The notes: a model not told the origin generated them from the sequence alone. A stretch of 64,000 nucleotides of DNA from Xestospongia bergquistia (GCA_963965975.1 OZ014415.1:6701001-6765000); one strand, 5' to 3'; shown: positions 1-12,985, numbered from the stretch's first letter. Made by a program: numbers and translations.

Positions 1-2674
1 CATTAGAGTCTAGTACAAACCCTACTGACCATTGACCATCATTAAGGACTATATGAGAGAACACAACAGTACTAATACCAGTATACAATGTAGTACTACT
101 AGTATAACATATATGATAGTAATAAGACTATACTATGTAGTACATAACAAGGTCACCTGTTATATAACAGTACATGTATTATACATTACATGTAACATTA
201 CCTATACTTACATGATGTACATGTAATAATAACTAAAACATATAAACAATACTACACATGTACTCAATAATATATACATACAATGTTAGTAATACTACCA
301 GTTTAATATAGACTGGACTAAATGTACATATAATAAAGGAAATATTAATTGTTTATCATTAAATGAGTACTTATTATATCAAATATCTATAACTTAAGGA
401 ATTTAAATATATGTGATCATTAGATAATACATTTTTATTTGTATACATTCAATAGAACTATTATAACTATATGTGTATATATATGTATGTAGTTCTTATG
501 ATATATAATATCAAGTCAACATTGACCACACCTAGTAACAGTACTACAGAGGAATAATTCAAAGGAGATCATATTATTATATGATAATAATTTCTACCAC
601 ACCTCCTTAATAACTTCCTTTAATAATCTCTACCATATCCATTGTGTCTATATGTAGTCAATGTAATATCTATATTGTGTATGTAATGACTTACTTACCT
701 AGTTCAATTAACATTTTTATATTGGGGTCTGTGACACCTGCACCTTCATACTGTAGTACACCTCCTATAACTGTTAACCACACACAATATGGTCCCATGA
801 TAAATGTTGATAGAGAGTGGACAGATCTCTCAGTGACAGAGCCAGGTAGATTAATCTGTAGTATGTAGAGATATAAATATTATTACATCATTTATGACCG
901 AATTTATGTGTATTCATTCAGATTGGAGAACTATATTAGAGTAATAATTTAGTTTAAGTAAACTGTAATTTTGTACAAAAGTAATAATTATAATAACAAT
1001 AATGATAACAACATATTATAACATATTAGTAGTAAATGAATATGATTTATTATACTTCTAAATATATGGACAGTTACATGTACTAACTTAGTAACTATCA
1101 TTGTATAATAAATTAGAGGTAATATGATATATTATTAATGACATACCTTTGTCCATGACTTCTCATTAATATCCAATATCCAACAGTCCTTTATTGTTTT
1201 GTTTGCCTTACCCAATCCACCTGTCATTACTAGTATAGGTGATATTGATCCAGTGATAATACTGGCAGCATGACTGTCTCTTTCCTCTGGCCACTGTACT
1301 ACTAGGTCAGGTTTAGCTATAGTCTGCCAGTGCTAGATAGACAAATAAACTCAACTAACACTCATTATCTAACATGTTATCAGTCAATGTAGTAATGATA
1401 ATATAACTTACCACTGTATAGTTGATGATATCCAGTATATAGAGTGTATTAGATGGTGTGCCTTCAACTAAACCACCAAAGATGATTGCTCTTGTATTGT
1501 TTACTGCTTCCATAACAAAGCTACTATTAGGTGGCATACACTGTCCAATAATCTCAGGTATGATCCATTGACCTAAAAGGAGAACACACTCATCATTATA
1601 CTTGTATCATAATAATAGTTAGATAATCCATCATGACACAATGATTAGTCAAAATGTATCATTACTACCTAGTAGTGTATGTAAGGTAGTCCTATAATTG
1701 TTCTGGACCACGTGGAATCTCTATATTGAATGTATTATTGTATGTGATTTTCAAGAGCAACATATGAAATTAAACCTATAATTAAAATTTATATAATGTT
1801 AATACTTAATATAACTAGTACAGAGAACATATAATAATATATCATATAATATATCATATAATAACACTGATTGTAATAAGTGATATCTGATAATATAATA
1901 TGATATATTAATGTTATTACCTGTTGTCAGGTCATATATATTTTGTTCATTAGTAGATACTCTACCACTAGGTAATCGATAATATTTAGCTTGTGGTAAT
2001 TGTATAGAGGGTAGGGGTCCATGACCTCCAATAATTAAAAGGTAATGATGTCCTGCTTGTTTACTTGACATAATACCACCATAGCCTCTCTTCATCACTG
2101 TTATATTGTCATCAGTAGGTTGTAGTTGGGTCCAGGTGAGGGTAGAAATATCTAACTCATTGAGACTGTTATGGAAACAGTGGTTGTGTTGGCACCAACC
2201 ACCGAAATAATAAATTTTGTCAGTTGATGAAGTACATAAGTACCCTTTCACACCTAGAGGGGGACTGCCATTGGTTGGTCTACAGTTCCATACACCAGAG
2301 GTAATGTTGAATATTGCAATTTGTGATGTTAGTCTTCTCTTCTCATCATTATTATGTACTGAAGGTATGTCATTTCCACCCCACAGGTACAGGTTATCTC
2401 CTATCACTTGAGTGCTATGGTCAACTCTTCTTACATCAAGTTTGTATTGTCCTATAGAAAATGATATGTACCATATCTTGAGATCAGGTTACAGTATAAG
2501 GTAATATACCTACAATATGTGATCACATCTACTACAAGTCTCACTAACCAGACTCTTGCAAAGGAGAAAGATGGTCTAGTTAGTGACACTACATATTATC
2601 TACAAGTGTAGATATTGTACTACTACTAATTAAGATAGTACATGACATCTAGTAACATTACCTGAAGTAGCCAT
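1..2674 (-). CDS. Kelch gene A, 5' part (cut by window edge)
   Basis: Five complete exons and part of a sixth, all with consensus splice sites: 2662-2674, 1921-2451, 1412-1572, 1147-1332, 699-855 and 1-48 (continues outside). The start is the tiny exon 1 (ATG GCT ACT TCA G), shared in form by the other copies. The encoded part is a kelch beta-propeller with double-glycine blade motifs such as LYLWGGN, IYYFGGW and AIIFGGL. The last exon opens the linker that becomes a coiled coil in copies B and D. Reading phase is kept across every junction seen, so this copy may be functional. By homology the missing 3' part should encode coiled coil, death, ZU5, UPA and CARD domains. Kelch propellers usually bind protein ligands; the ligand here is unknown. 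Confidence 0.8.
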
Positions 2675-3052
2675 TTACCAATAAGAGGTCAGCGAAAGAA
2701 TATCTGTAGGAGTCAGTTATCACATCCTATAATTATTGTTGTGTCAACTCTGATGACTACTCTGTTGAAGTTAGTAGCACATTCGTGCAGCAGCAGCACA
2801 TTCCTGTAGGTGGATCTTAAAACCGCGGTATGTGTTGCTGCAGTTAATGTGCATTCCTTATTTGAATGTGCTGCTGCAGAAGCCTAATTAATGTCTCATC
2901 ACCACATGACAATGCTACAAGGAAATTTGTATTATTTTAGATATGAGACTGCACTGAAGATCTCTGAAGGTCAGTGTTTTTGTATTGATGCTTAGGCAGC
3001 AATAGCAAACATTAGTGTAGTATACTCTGCTCAAAGCATTATTGATTGTGCA
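2675..3052. repeat. Upstream region of gene A with GCAGCAGCACATTC inverted repeat
   Basis: No gene seen. A perfect 14-bp inverted repeat (2790-2803 and 2864-2877, GCAGCAGCACATTC) flanks about 60 bp. Related sequence, less perfect, lies upstream of kelch gene B (33225-33325), and one arm occurs beside the MITE-like element (10384-10420). This could be a small dispersed element or a shared 5' regulatory region of the kelch copies. Confidence 0.5.
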
Positions 3053-4105
3053 TCAAGTGCTTATGTTGTAGGATATGAGACTCTCATTGTCTCCATCACA
3101 GCCTAAAGTTAACAAAGATTGAAATTATAATCACTCAGTATTTATGTAATTTATTATGTACCTGAGTTGACATAAGTTTTGATGGTTTCTATGTAATCTG
3201 GTGGAACATTTTCCATATGCACTTCTGCTACTGAACAGCTAGATATTAACAGACAATGTATTAATGTATAATGAGTGTACTCATTTCATGAACAGCATAC
3301 CTAATTTTAAGGATCCATTTCTTGTAAGTTGTCAGCCATTTTTATAAATAATGTCAACATGTAATAAACAGTCTCTGCCTCAAAGTCATCCTCATCATAT
3401 GATATTCTGAGATAACTTGCCACATACTGTTAAGTTTAATTGATTAATGTAAATGTTAAATCATAGCTATGCTTTTCACATACCTTACATATATATACAT
3501 TTCTGTAGATGTCAGGGCATGTGTCCTTATGATTAAATATGTTAGTGTACCCCATTTTTAATTAAACTTTTTACCAACCTTCACCACATTAATTTTCCAA
3601 TTGTTATATCTTCTTGCTTCCTTCATTACTGTTGTCCTCCATGTAGCAACTGCTTTCCTGTAAGTTATCTCAATCATGTGCAGTATCACATGTAAATATA
3701 CCTGAAAGTGTGAATAAATTCATTAACCTTATCACTTATCTTATCACAAATAGTATATACTAATATATCCTTATTATTGTTGACTAAGCTGTAATAGATA
3801 AAGTGATAATAGTGAATGTGTTTTATTAGTTTTTCACTCACTAATACTATATCCTCTTCTGAAATAGGACAAATTATCAGGAATATCTCTCCATATCGTT
3901 GTTCTCCAGTAGATCTCTGTTGTATATAATACATGCTCAAGACTTCTTCATTATAACTTACTTTCATGTAAAAACATGGATTCACTCTGTCAAATTCGGA
4001 CATGGATTTTCTTGTCATGCAAATTTGTAAGTCTACACTGTTTATGACTTCAACATAGCCCAAATCCTTTACGATAGAGTATTGTTCAAACATGACATAT
4101 TTCAA
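3053..4105 (-). CDS. Unknown small protein, five exons, one apparent frameshift
   Basis: Exons 3702-4105, 3579-3657, 3301-3426, 3162-3238 and 3053-3102 join in phase to about 244 residues if one base is discounted in the A-run at 3339-3343. As read, that run shifts the frame and gives an early stop at 3307-3309. I recognise no family. The first exon mixes beta-like hydrophobic stretches with the motif IFLIICPISEEDIVLVSEK; later exons are rich in aromatic and basic residues (AVATWRTTVMKEARRYNNW, TTYKKWILKIS). No signal peptide or clear membrane segment is visible. The conserved splice logic argues for a real gene. Whether the frameshift is a sequencing slip in a homopolymer or a real lesion is open. 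Confidence 0.5.
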
Positions 4106-5766
4106 TTACTGACTATATAATAGGTTTCAAATTTGTTGTTACTAATTGTCTTCAACACATTTATAACAAAGTACATTTATTTGAGTGTATCATTAATGAT
4201 TACACATTTGAGATGGACTGTACACAGCAAAAAACACAAGATTAAAACTACCTGCAATGGTTGTATCAACTACAATACAAATTGGTTATATTAACCTACA
4301 TGTAATTGAAGTGATACTCCTGGGTAACTTTAATTAAAATGGGTTAATGTAACTAAGTTGGTTGAAGTTACCATATTGACTGACTGTTACTATAACTAGT
4401 TTAACACCAGAATAACAATGTAATCTAGTTTTTAAAGGAAATTGGTAAAAGGGAGACAAAGGAATATTAGTTTACATAACATAGTGTTTTAGATTAATAT
4501 AAGTCAAACCATCTGTTAGTTTATGACCATGATAAACATTATAATCAAATAAATCAGATATTAATGACTGGTGTGAAGAAACAGAAATGACATAGGAATA
4601 ATAATGCACTTAAAATAGAATTTTGTCATTTCAACCCTTGTCCTTGTTACCAGAATCTCATCAAGTCGATGTAAGCTCAATATTGAGTTACCACAAAGCC
4701 AAAAACTGGTCTAACTTAATATGTATAAAGTTGACTAGAAGCCAAAAAATACTCTTTGTAGTTTATTGTCCAATAACTGAAATTATAAGGGAGAGGTAGA
4801 TACTATTTCAACCTAACTAAGTTGAAATATTATCTACTTATAGCTTCAATTTAAGCCATGATTTGACTACTATAGCAAAGTGGGTGTAAAAGCAATGTGG
4901 TTGTAGATGTAACTAGTTGGCTTCATGCTTATTGAGTTACAGTAGTATTGGCCTTGTAGCAACTTTGAATTGGGCTTACATCATATTGATGTAACTGTAG
5001 TAATGAAGACCTTAGTTAAAATGACAATATGCTTTTTTCAGTGTGGCTATCAAAATAAAGTACATTACATGATGAAACCAAAAAAAGAAACATGTCACGA
5101 CCAATGATTTACATTAACAATATTAGTTATAACAACCTATTTTGTTAGTTATAATATATTACTGCAACATATGTTAGAATCAAACCTACTAAGTGTTACA
5201 GTAACCACAGTGCATGAAATTAAAGTAACAGCAATTGTTACCTCAACTACTTATGTCAGATGTTACTTTAACTATAGGTGTGGGTTATAATTACCAATAC
5301 ATTCGACAGTTGCTTTAACTATTATTTTCATTGGGTTATTTTAATTCAAGACATGGGTTACCTGAGTTGCAGGTGTTTTGACCCAAACGTTTGGGTACTT
5401 TCTACCCATCTCTTTTTACTGTGTACCTTAGATGAGATATATTTTTCACTGTTTGTCAAGTCTTTTATATCTTTTAAGTTAAGCTTTTCATTATACAATT
5501 ATAACACAGTAAAAGTATCATCAATGGATGAAATGTTTTTAAATACCAAATCATTGCTCTTAATTTAATGGCATTTTGTGGACATTAATAGCTGACATTT
5601 CTGATTGCATTGTTTCACTTCAATGGAATGTTTTGTGTTTAAGAACTCACAATTAGAGTTAAAGTGTACTGGTGGAAATTCATTATCATTGCTGTTGCTT
5701 TCAGACATAGTGGACAAGGCTGGTTATCAATAAGAAAAGACTTATCTAAGCATTTTACGTGAATAA
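4106..5766. other. AT-rich intergenic stretch
   Basis: Nothing convincing. A 96-codon open frame at 5278-5568 (+) has low-complexity aromatic composition, no splice context and no copy elsewhere in the window, and I take it as chance. Short runs of GTTRRAACTAAC-like text recur between 4240 and 5300, but not regularly enough to call a repeat. Confidence 0.4.
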
Positions 5767-6606
5767 CTAACTTTCTTGCTTTTGAAGAGTATTTATCTCC
5801 AACAAGATCATTTGTTCGAGCTATTTGAGCTTCACTCTATGATTTATGTAACCTGCTTGTACAAGTAGACATTTTTACACTTACTTCTTTAAAATTTAGT
5901 TTTCTCTTCTCAATGAAACACTTTGCTGCCTGTAAATGTAAATGAACAGTATACAAGTGAATGATGTCTTACCATGCAGACAAATACCCCACAATCACAG
6001 GCATTACTCTGTGTTGGACTGTTGCACATCTGTGTGTATATAAGTACTATAAAAGTACATTTGCGGATGTGTAATGTACTTTGGAATCACAGTATCTCCA
6101 CTTACTAATGGATAGTTTAAACTTTGACAATCTACACAAATATAGCCTGTGGTTTTATAAAATGTTATCTTATGTAATAATTTCTTACCATATGCTATTT
6201 ATTAAATGAGGCCGACTATTATGATATGAATCAACTTCATATATGACCTTATCATTTACATCAATGACCTATGTAATGTATCCCAAACATATATTGTGTT
6301 GATTAAGGCACTGACGATGAGAATCCAATGTTGTGGACAATGAATAGGAAATATGATCATGTCTTTCTCTAACAGATTTTTGCCCTATAATTTATTACTT
6401 TTCATACTTTGTTAAAATTGTAAAAACCTTACATATTTTATAACACCACTAAAGCCTCTTGCTTTTAATAATGGAAGGAATATGAGTCGACAATGGCTAT
6501 GTTTCTCTAGTTTTAACAATTTCTGTGACGTGCATGTAAAATGATTTGACTTACATCTTTTGCTAACAATATTAAGTAATTCATTATCACCTACACAAGT
6601 ATATAC

Positions 6607-6643
<37 letters not shown>

Positions 6644-7161
6644 CATAATATATACACTGTTTACTTCTGCAGTTAGCCACACTCCTGGCTGTAAAGTATT
6701 GTATGGTGCCTTAATCTCTTTCCAGTCCTTTATTCAAATATATAGAATAAATTCTTTGCTAGTAATGCACTTGCTATTTCCTTGTCTTCATTAACAACAA
6801 CAAGTGGACTCTGATAGAAATATTATAGCAGTAAAGTATGCACATTTTAACAACAGACTGACTTTGCTCCATGTTAAAATTGGTGGACAATCAATCACTT
6901 TTAATACAGTCTATAGTTAGCAAAATGGATTACAATATGTATTATATGATATACAATAATTGCATGCTAACCTCAGACTCATCAGACTTGTATATAGCTA
7001 GACATACATTTCTCTAAGAGGCAATCATAATGATGCATTGTTTTCATTATCTTTACTCACTGAAATGTAATCTATATTTCTGTTGTAATCATAGTTAGTA
7101 TTTACGTTATTGTCATCATATTCAATCCATTCTCCACCTGGTGTTTTCACTAATGCAGTGT
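5767..7161 (-). pseudogene. Ulp1-like (C48) cysteine protease gene, partly degenerate
   Basis: Exons read on the minus strand: 7061-7161 (acidic), 6863-6910, about 6750-6810, 6665-6727 (LQPGVWLTAE), 6433-6590, 6316-6384, 6189-6268, 6080-6146, 5973-6029, 5885-5929 and 5767-5820. The core has the Ulp1/SENP pattern. PIHCPQHWILI carries the catalytic His; it joins across a 47-bp intron to VIDVNDKVIYEVDSYHN, which carries the Asp. PTQSNACDCGVFVCM carries the Cys with the upstream Gln. From 6384 to the stop at 5767 all phases agree. Within 6433-6590 the frame breaks near 6480 (VDS...LPLLKARGFSGV), so the gene looks damaged once, unless a splice was missed. Such proteases cut SUMO-like isopeptides; sponge genomes carry many, some linked to transposons. 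The exact start was not found. Confidence 0.7.
6609..6638. repeat. (AT)n microsatellite
   Basis: About 15 AT units in an intron of the Ulp1-like gene. Confidence 0.9.
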
Positions 7162-7327
7162 CTATTGTGTTTGTTTTAATGTAGGTATCTTATAGCTGTA
7201 TAATAACTTACAGTGACCTGTATCTACAGATGTTGAATGTCCATGATGAACCTAAATGGAAGCAAGATTAAAAGGATACTTTCATTGTAATCAGTACTAA
7301 CAGCTATTCCAAGTAATCTGTAAGTTC

Positions 7328-9830
7328 TTGAGGTGTAATCATTTTTTAGTACATTTCCTCTTATTGCTGGCTTTTAAAACTTTGAATGTGAATGACGATA
7401 TGATATTCAAGTGTGTCAAGTTAGTGCAAATATTATCGTCAGTTGTTTTGATATGGGTGTGTCTTTCCTACCCAGCAATAAGTCCATTTGTTCATTTTTT
7501 AGTACATTTCCTCTTATTGCTGGCTTTTGAGACTTTGAATGTGAACGACAATATGATATTGAAGTGTGTCAAGTTAGTACAAATACTATTGTCAGTTGTT
7601 TTGATATAGGTGTGTCTTTCCCACCCAGCAATAAGGCCATTTGTTCATTTTAGTACATTACCTCTTATTGCTGGCTTTTAAGACTTTAAATGTGAACGAC
7701 GAAATGATATTGAAGTGTGTCAAGTTAGTACAAATACTATCGTCAGTTGTTTTGATATGGGTGTGTCTTTCCCACCCAGCAATAAGGCCATTTGTTCATT
7801 TTTTAGCACATTTCCTCTTATTGCTGGCTTTTAAGACTTTAAATGTGAACGACGAAATGATATTGAAGTGTGTCAAGTTAGTACAAATACTAACGTCAGT
7901 TGTTTTGATATAGGTGTGTCTTTCCCACCCAGCAATAAGGCCATTTGTTCATTTTAGTACATTACCTCTTATTGCTGACTTTTGAGACTTTGAATGTGAA
8001 CAACGATATGATATTGAAGTGTGTCAAGTTAGTACAAATACTATCGTCAGTTGTTTTGATATGGGTGTGTCTTTCCCACCCAGCAATAAGGCCATTTGTT
8101 CATTTTTTAGTACAATTCCTCTTATTGCTGGCTTTTAAGACTTTAAATGTGAACGACGAAATGATATTGAAGTGTGTCAAGTTAGTACAAATACTATCGT
8201 CAGTTGTTTTGATATGGGTGTGTCTTTCCCACCCAGCAATAAGGCCATTTGTTCATTTTTTAGCACATTTCCTCTTATTGCTGGCTTTTAAGACTTTAAA
8301 TGTGAACGACGAAATGATATTGAAGTGTGTCAAGTTAGTACAAATACTATCGTCAGATGTGTTGATATGGGTGTGTCTTTCCCACCCAGCAATAAGGCCA
8401 TTTGTTCATTTTTTAGTACACTACCTCTTATTGCTGACTTTTGAGACTTTGAATGTGAACAATGATATGATATTGAAGTGTGTCAAGTTAGTACAAATAC
8501 TATCGTCAGTTGTTTTGATATGGGTGTGCCTTTCCCACCCAGCAATAAGGCCATTTGTTCATTTTTAGCACATTTCCTTATATTGCTGGCTTTTAAGACT
8601 TTAAATGTGAACGACGAAATGATATTGAAGTGTGTCAAGTTAGTACAAATACTAACGTCAGTTGTTTTGATATAGGTGTGTCTTTCCCACCCAGCAATAA
8701 GGCCATTTGTTCATTCTTTAGCACATTTCCTTATATTGCTGGCTTTTAAGACTTTAAATGTGAACGACGAAATGATATTGAAGTGTGTCAAGTTAGTACA
8801 AATACTATCGTCAGTTGTTTTGATATGGGTGTGTCTTTCCCACCCAGCAATAAGGCCATTTGTTCATTTTTTAGTACATTTCCTCTTATTGCTGACTTTT
8901 GAGACTTTAAACGTGAACGACGATATGATATTGAAGTGTGTCAAGTTAGTACAAATACTATCGTCAGTTGTTTTGATATGGGTGTGTCTTTCCTACCCAG
9001 CAATAAGGCCATTTGTTCATTTTTTAGCACATTTCCTCTTATTGCTGGCTTTTAAGACTTTAATTTTGAACGACGAAATGATATTGAAGTGTGTCAAGTT
9101 AGTTCAAATACTATCGTCAGTTGTTTTGATATAGGTGTGTCTTTCCCACCCAGCAATAAGGCCATTTGTTCATTTTTTAGTACATTACCTCTTATTGCTG
9201 ACTTTTGAGACTTTAAATGTGAACGACAATATGATATTGAAGTGTGTCAAGTTAGTACAAATACTATCGTCAGTTGTTTTGATATGGGTGTGTCTTTCCC
9301 ACCCAGCAATAAGGCCATTTGTTCATTTTTTAGTACATTTCCTCTTATTGCTGACTTTTGAGACTTTAAATGTGAACGATGATATGATATTGAAGTGTGT
9401 CAAGTTAGTACAAATACTATCGTCAGTTGTTTTGATATGGGTGTGTCTTTCCCACCCAGCAATAAGGCCATTTGTTCATTTTTTAGCACATTTCCTCTTA
9501 TTGCTGGCTTTTAAGACTTTAAATGGGAACGACGAAATGATATTGAAGTGTGTCAAGTTAGTACAAATACTATCGTCAGTTGTTTTGATATGGGTGTGTC
9601 TTTCCCACCCAGCAATAAGGCCATTTGTTCATTTTTTAGTACATTTCCTCTTATTGCTGGCTTTTGAGACTTTGAATACGAACGACGATATGATATTGAA
9701 GTGTGTCAAGTTAGTACAAATACTATCGTCAGTTGTTTTGATATGGGTGTGTCTTTCCCACCCAGCAATAAGGCTATTTGTTTATTTTAGTACATTTCCT
9801 CTTATTGCTGGCTATTGAGTCCATTTTTTG
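7328..9830. repeat. 153-bp satellite array, about 16 copies plus a partial
   Basis: The marker CCATTTGTTCATTTT recurs at 7483, 7637, 7788, 7941, 8092, 8245, 8398, 8551, 8703, 8856, 9009, 9162, 9315, 9468 and 9621. Spacing is 153 bp, with 151-154 where small indels occur. Because 153 is 51 codons, long open frames run through the array with a 51-residue repeat. They start and stop at a TGG/TAG difference and at the indels, so I read them as a by-product of the period and not as a gene. Two unit types alternate: K (GGCTTTTAAGACTTTAAATG, ends GACGAAATG) and E (CTTTTGAGACTTT, ends GATATG). Units are very similar to each other, which points to recent homogenisation. Confidence 0.9.
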
Positions 9831-10437
9831 TGAACCATTGTAATGATGTATATTAAGAAGTCACATTGAATGATGTTGTCACCTTGTATATTACAAGTCA
9901 TTATGATTTTATATTTGCACATTAGAATGTGAAGCTTGTCACCGTTCTTAACTCAGTAATAAAATTCATGTAAATGTTTATAATAACCTAATGTTTTTTA
10001 AATTTGTATGCAAAACAATCTAGTGTAAGAAATTAAGGACAAACATTCCTGGAGACCAGTAACTGCAGTGCTAGTTTCTTGATTATTGTTTATACTAACA
10101 ATTTTATGCTAAAAATTTTGTTTTAAGAAAATATGAAAAGTGATTTTTAAAAAATTATTAAACAAACTGTTTAGAAAGGATTTAATTAACTATCATTTAT
10201 AATAATTATATTAACTAAACCAATGGAATGTTCTATCCTACACGCAATGTTATTGTAAGTTTTCCGTATCTGCAGCTCCACCCTATATACAATGTTGTTT
10301 CAGTATACAGCAACTGCAGCTCCACCCTATCAAAAGTACTTGAAACCACAAATATTTAATAAGGCGTGGTTTTCTAGTACGTGAGGAATGTGCTGCTGGT
10401 GAATGTGTTGCTAACTTCAATAGAGTGATCATGGTTT
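9831..10437. other. AT-rich spacer with a short direct repeat
   Basis: No gene seen. CTGCAGCTCCACCCTAT occurs twice (about 10271 and 10314) in a degenerate direct repeat. The text at 10384-10420 matches in reverse the CAGCAGCACATTC repeat found upstream of kelch genes A and B. Confidence 0.4.
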
Positions 10438-11075
10438 GTAACCTACGAAGCCGAAGGTGGACATTCCAATTCCAATTCTATTTTCCATCGCTCAATGAAG
10501 TGAAGCGCGAGCACCGCGAGCTGTCTCTTAGAATTCGAATGGAGCGAAGCGACATTTTTCCGGTAAGGGTGGGAAATAGGATTTTTGTTATTGAATATTC
10601 CATTGAATAGAACTGTAATTGGAATATTTTTGGAATACTGAAAAGTAGAATCTGAAATTACAAAGTAGAAATGGATAACCTTCGTACGGAAGCCTCAGAC
10701 TGACATTCCAATTCTTTTTTCTTATTTCTTCCGCGAACCTTGGCGTATTTAAAATTCCAATTAACGATCCAGTTGATGAGTCCAATTTCTCATTCCTAAT
10801 TCCATTTTTCGCATGTGCGCCACTTCTAGGCTTTTCTTGTTATTTAATAAAACGAGGAGCGCGAGTACCACGAGCCGTCTCTTAGAATCGAGCGTCAGCG
10901 AGATGTTTCCAGTTAGGTTGGGTCCCTGACTTTGGTTATATGTTGTAGTTCTATTATTTAGAGAAGCCGAGAACCGACATTAAAACTCCGTATATAATCC
11001 CGCTATATTGAAATTGGAAATAGGAATTGGAATGTCCGTCTGAGGCTTCCGTACCCTTCGGCTTCCGTAGTAACC
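10438..11075. mobile_element. Composite MITE-like element with terminal inverted repeats
   Basis: The left end (GTAACCTACGAAGCCGAAGG, then GGACATTCCAATTCC at about 10460) is found inverted at the right end (11012-11075: GGAATTGGAATGTCC ... CCTTCGGCTTCCGTAGTAAC). A third copy of the end motif lies inside in direct orientation near 10684-10712 (TACGGAAGCCTCAGACTGAC). A GC-richer internal block, GCGCGAGCACCGCGAGC at about 10505, recurs at about 10858. The element therefore looks like two nested or tandem copies. It has no transposase. Its base composition stands out from the AT-rich surroundings. Confidence 0.65.
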
Positions 11076-11970
11076 TCTACACAATCATTGTTCCAAAGTA
11101 CCTTTATTGAGCCTTCATGCAGTTCATTTAACTGTCAGCACAACCTTTTGTATACATATGTATAAAATGAACAAGTGGCTTTCTCTAAACTAAACTGTCT
11201 AAGTATACCTATTTTCTCTTTTGTAAAAGTTGTCTCACTTACTCTAGCTCTAATGTCTTTGCTTTACTGATTCTATCCAATAGTTTCAACTTCTCTGTTT
11301 ATATTAGGTACATAGTTTTACATTATATACTTGCTATAAAGTTACTTAATTGGAATTTGTCGTTTACCATTAAAAGTTAATTGCTTATGTTGCAATGACC
11401 AGATGAAAAGAAAACCAGCCTTATCATCATATGTAAGATAATACATCTTCTAACCTTAGATATAAGATCATGTACTTAGTTAGTTAATGAATCAGACTAC
11501 CTAGCTTGTTCTCTGTAGTCAATCGCACTGCCATGTCATCTCAGTGTACGTGGGAGAGACTATGTAGTGATGAATCCAATTTATTAAAATATTATTTGAC
11601 ATTCGTCTTGAAGTCCTGTAGTAAGACAATAGCTATAGGAAATTCGTCAATGACTCAAGCAACATATAAATAATTATCTTAAGATAAGTTACAAAGACAA
11701 AACTTTTTAATTTGACAGCAACAAAATTCACTTTCTCTGTAAATAAAACAATACTAATGATTTACAAAAGATCATTTTCCATGTTCTCAGCTACAGATTT
11801 AAATACCTCAAATTCCTTTAATTAATTTTGGCAATAACTGGGGTCATGTGCTGATAGTGCTCACTAAATCTTTCACTAGTAGGACACCTTTTTCCATATC
11901 AGTCTGTGCAAGATTGTTTGTAGGAGTATTATAACAGTCTAATCAGAAACAATACTTGATAATTCAGTGT
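11076..11970. other. Intergenic stretch, no gene seen
   Basis: AT-rich, with short open frames only. No splice-linked exon chain and no similarity to the other modules of the window was noticed. Confidence 0.4.
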
Positions 11971-11974
11971 AACA

Positions 11975-12985
11975 TGTCATATGCAGCTTAATGCTTCACA
12001 CCTTCATCATGAGTAATAGATAAACCTGAATAGAAATAGAAAACATTATATCTTTAATTATCTTTAGTATTATGATAACCATTTATTAACACACGAATCT
12101 AAGGAAGACTAGCACTCCTTGACTGATTGAAGTCACCAATGGCTCTTTTAATGATCTGAAAATCACTACTATTAAAAGACATATTTCATTGTATGTATAA
12201 TGTGAATTTGTAAGTCATTTACATGGATATATGACCAACAGTGAAGTTGTTACTTACAACTGGAGGATTAAGTAAACATTTCACTTTCTAACCTTTGGCT
12301 GCAATCTTATCAAATCCTAACAAAACTAATATTTCCAATTTTTCCATTTGTTTATCTGTTAATTTCTCCTGCTCTTGTGATAGCTTAGTAGTTCATGAAG
12401 TACATGTACAAGCTTTTACCAGAAATAACCTGTTTCAAAAGTAATTAACTGTTAATTATATTAATAATTAGTATCTGTAGTCTTTTGAGAACTCCTACAT
12501 GAGAGTAGTTTAGGAAGATAACTGACAACATCTGATGTGATATGTAAAATAAAGTAATGAACTGTTAATTACAATAATAACTAGAACTTGAAATCATTAG
12601 TAAAATCCTTAACTAGCAACTTTATCCCCTTTGCCAGATTTGGGTAATTCTTCAAGTTCATTCTGTGCAAATAGCATCATTATGATGTAATAAGTGTGGT
12701 TTTAGAATAATGACTGTATTACAGGTCACTTTGTGAGTTGAACTTTCTCCCCATGACTAACCTGTAACTTTTGCATTGATTTCATTAAACAAGTTAGAGT
12801 CCACCTCTTTGTCATCTTCAAGTACAATAAATGGATGGAATTTTAAAGCAAAAGTACTTTACATTACTTTTATACTGTTACTAGACCCCACTTTCAACCT
12901 TCCTAAAACCTAAATGTTCAAGCATATGTCATTAGTGATCCACTCCATTATTGCAATATTAAGTAGTCACAGAAGGCACACCATA

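Noticed and set aside
32-226. Plus-strand frame repeated at 46799 as well
   Set aside because: It recurs only because it lies in the conserved intron and exon 6 of the kelch genes on the other strand.
2217-2411. Plus-strand 64-codon frame, also at 32634 and 49592
   Set aside because: Antisense shadow of the kelch exon 2 in three gene copies.
5278-5568. 96-codon open frame on the plus strand
   Set aside because: No homologue in the window, aromatic low-complexity composition, no splice signals or neighbours to support it.
7328-9818. Long plus-strand open frames of up to 227 codons with a 51-residue repeat
   Set aside because: They come from a 153-bp satellite whose period is divisible by three. 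TAG codons and indels interrupt the frame irregularly and there is no start, splice or terminator context.
7328-9830. CRISPR-like reading of the regular array
   Set aside because: Units are contiguous 153-bp copies without unique spacers, and the surrounding genes are spliced animal genes.
10425-10785. Short frames in the GC-richer block
   Set aside because: They fall inside the MITE-like element between its inverted ends and do not continue through its repeats.
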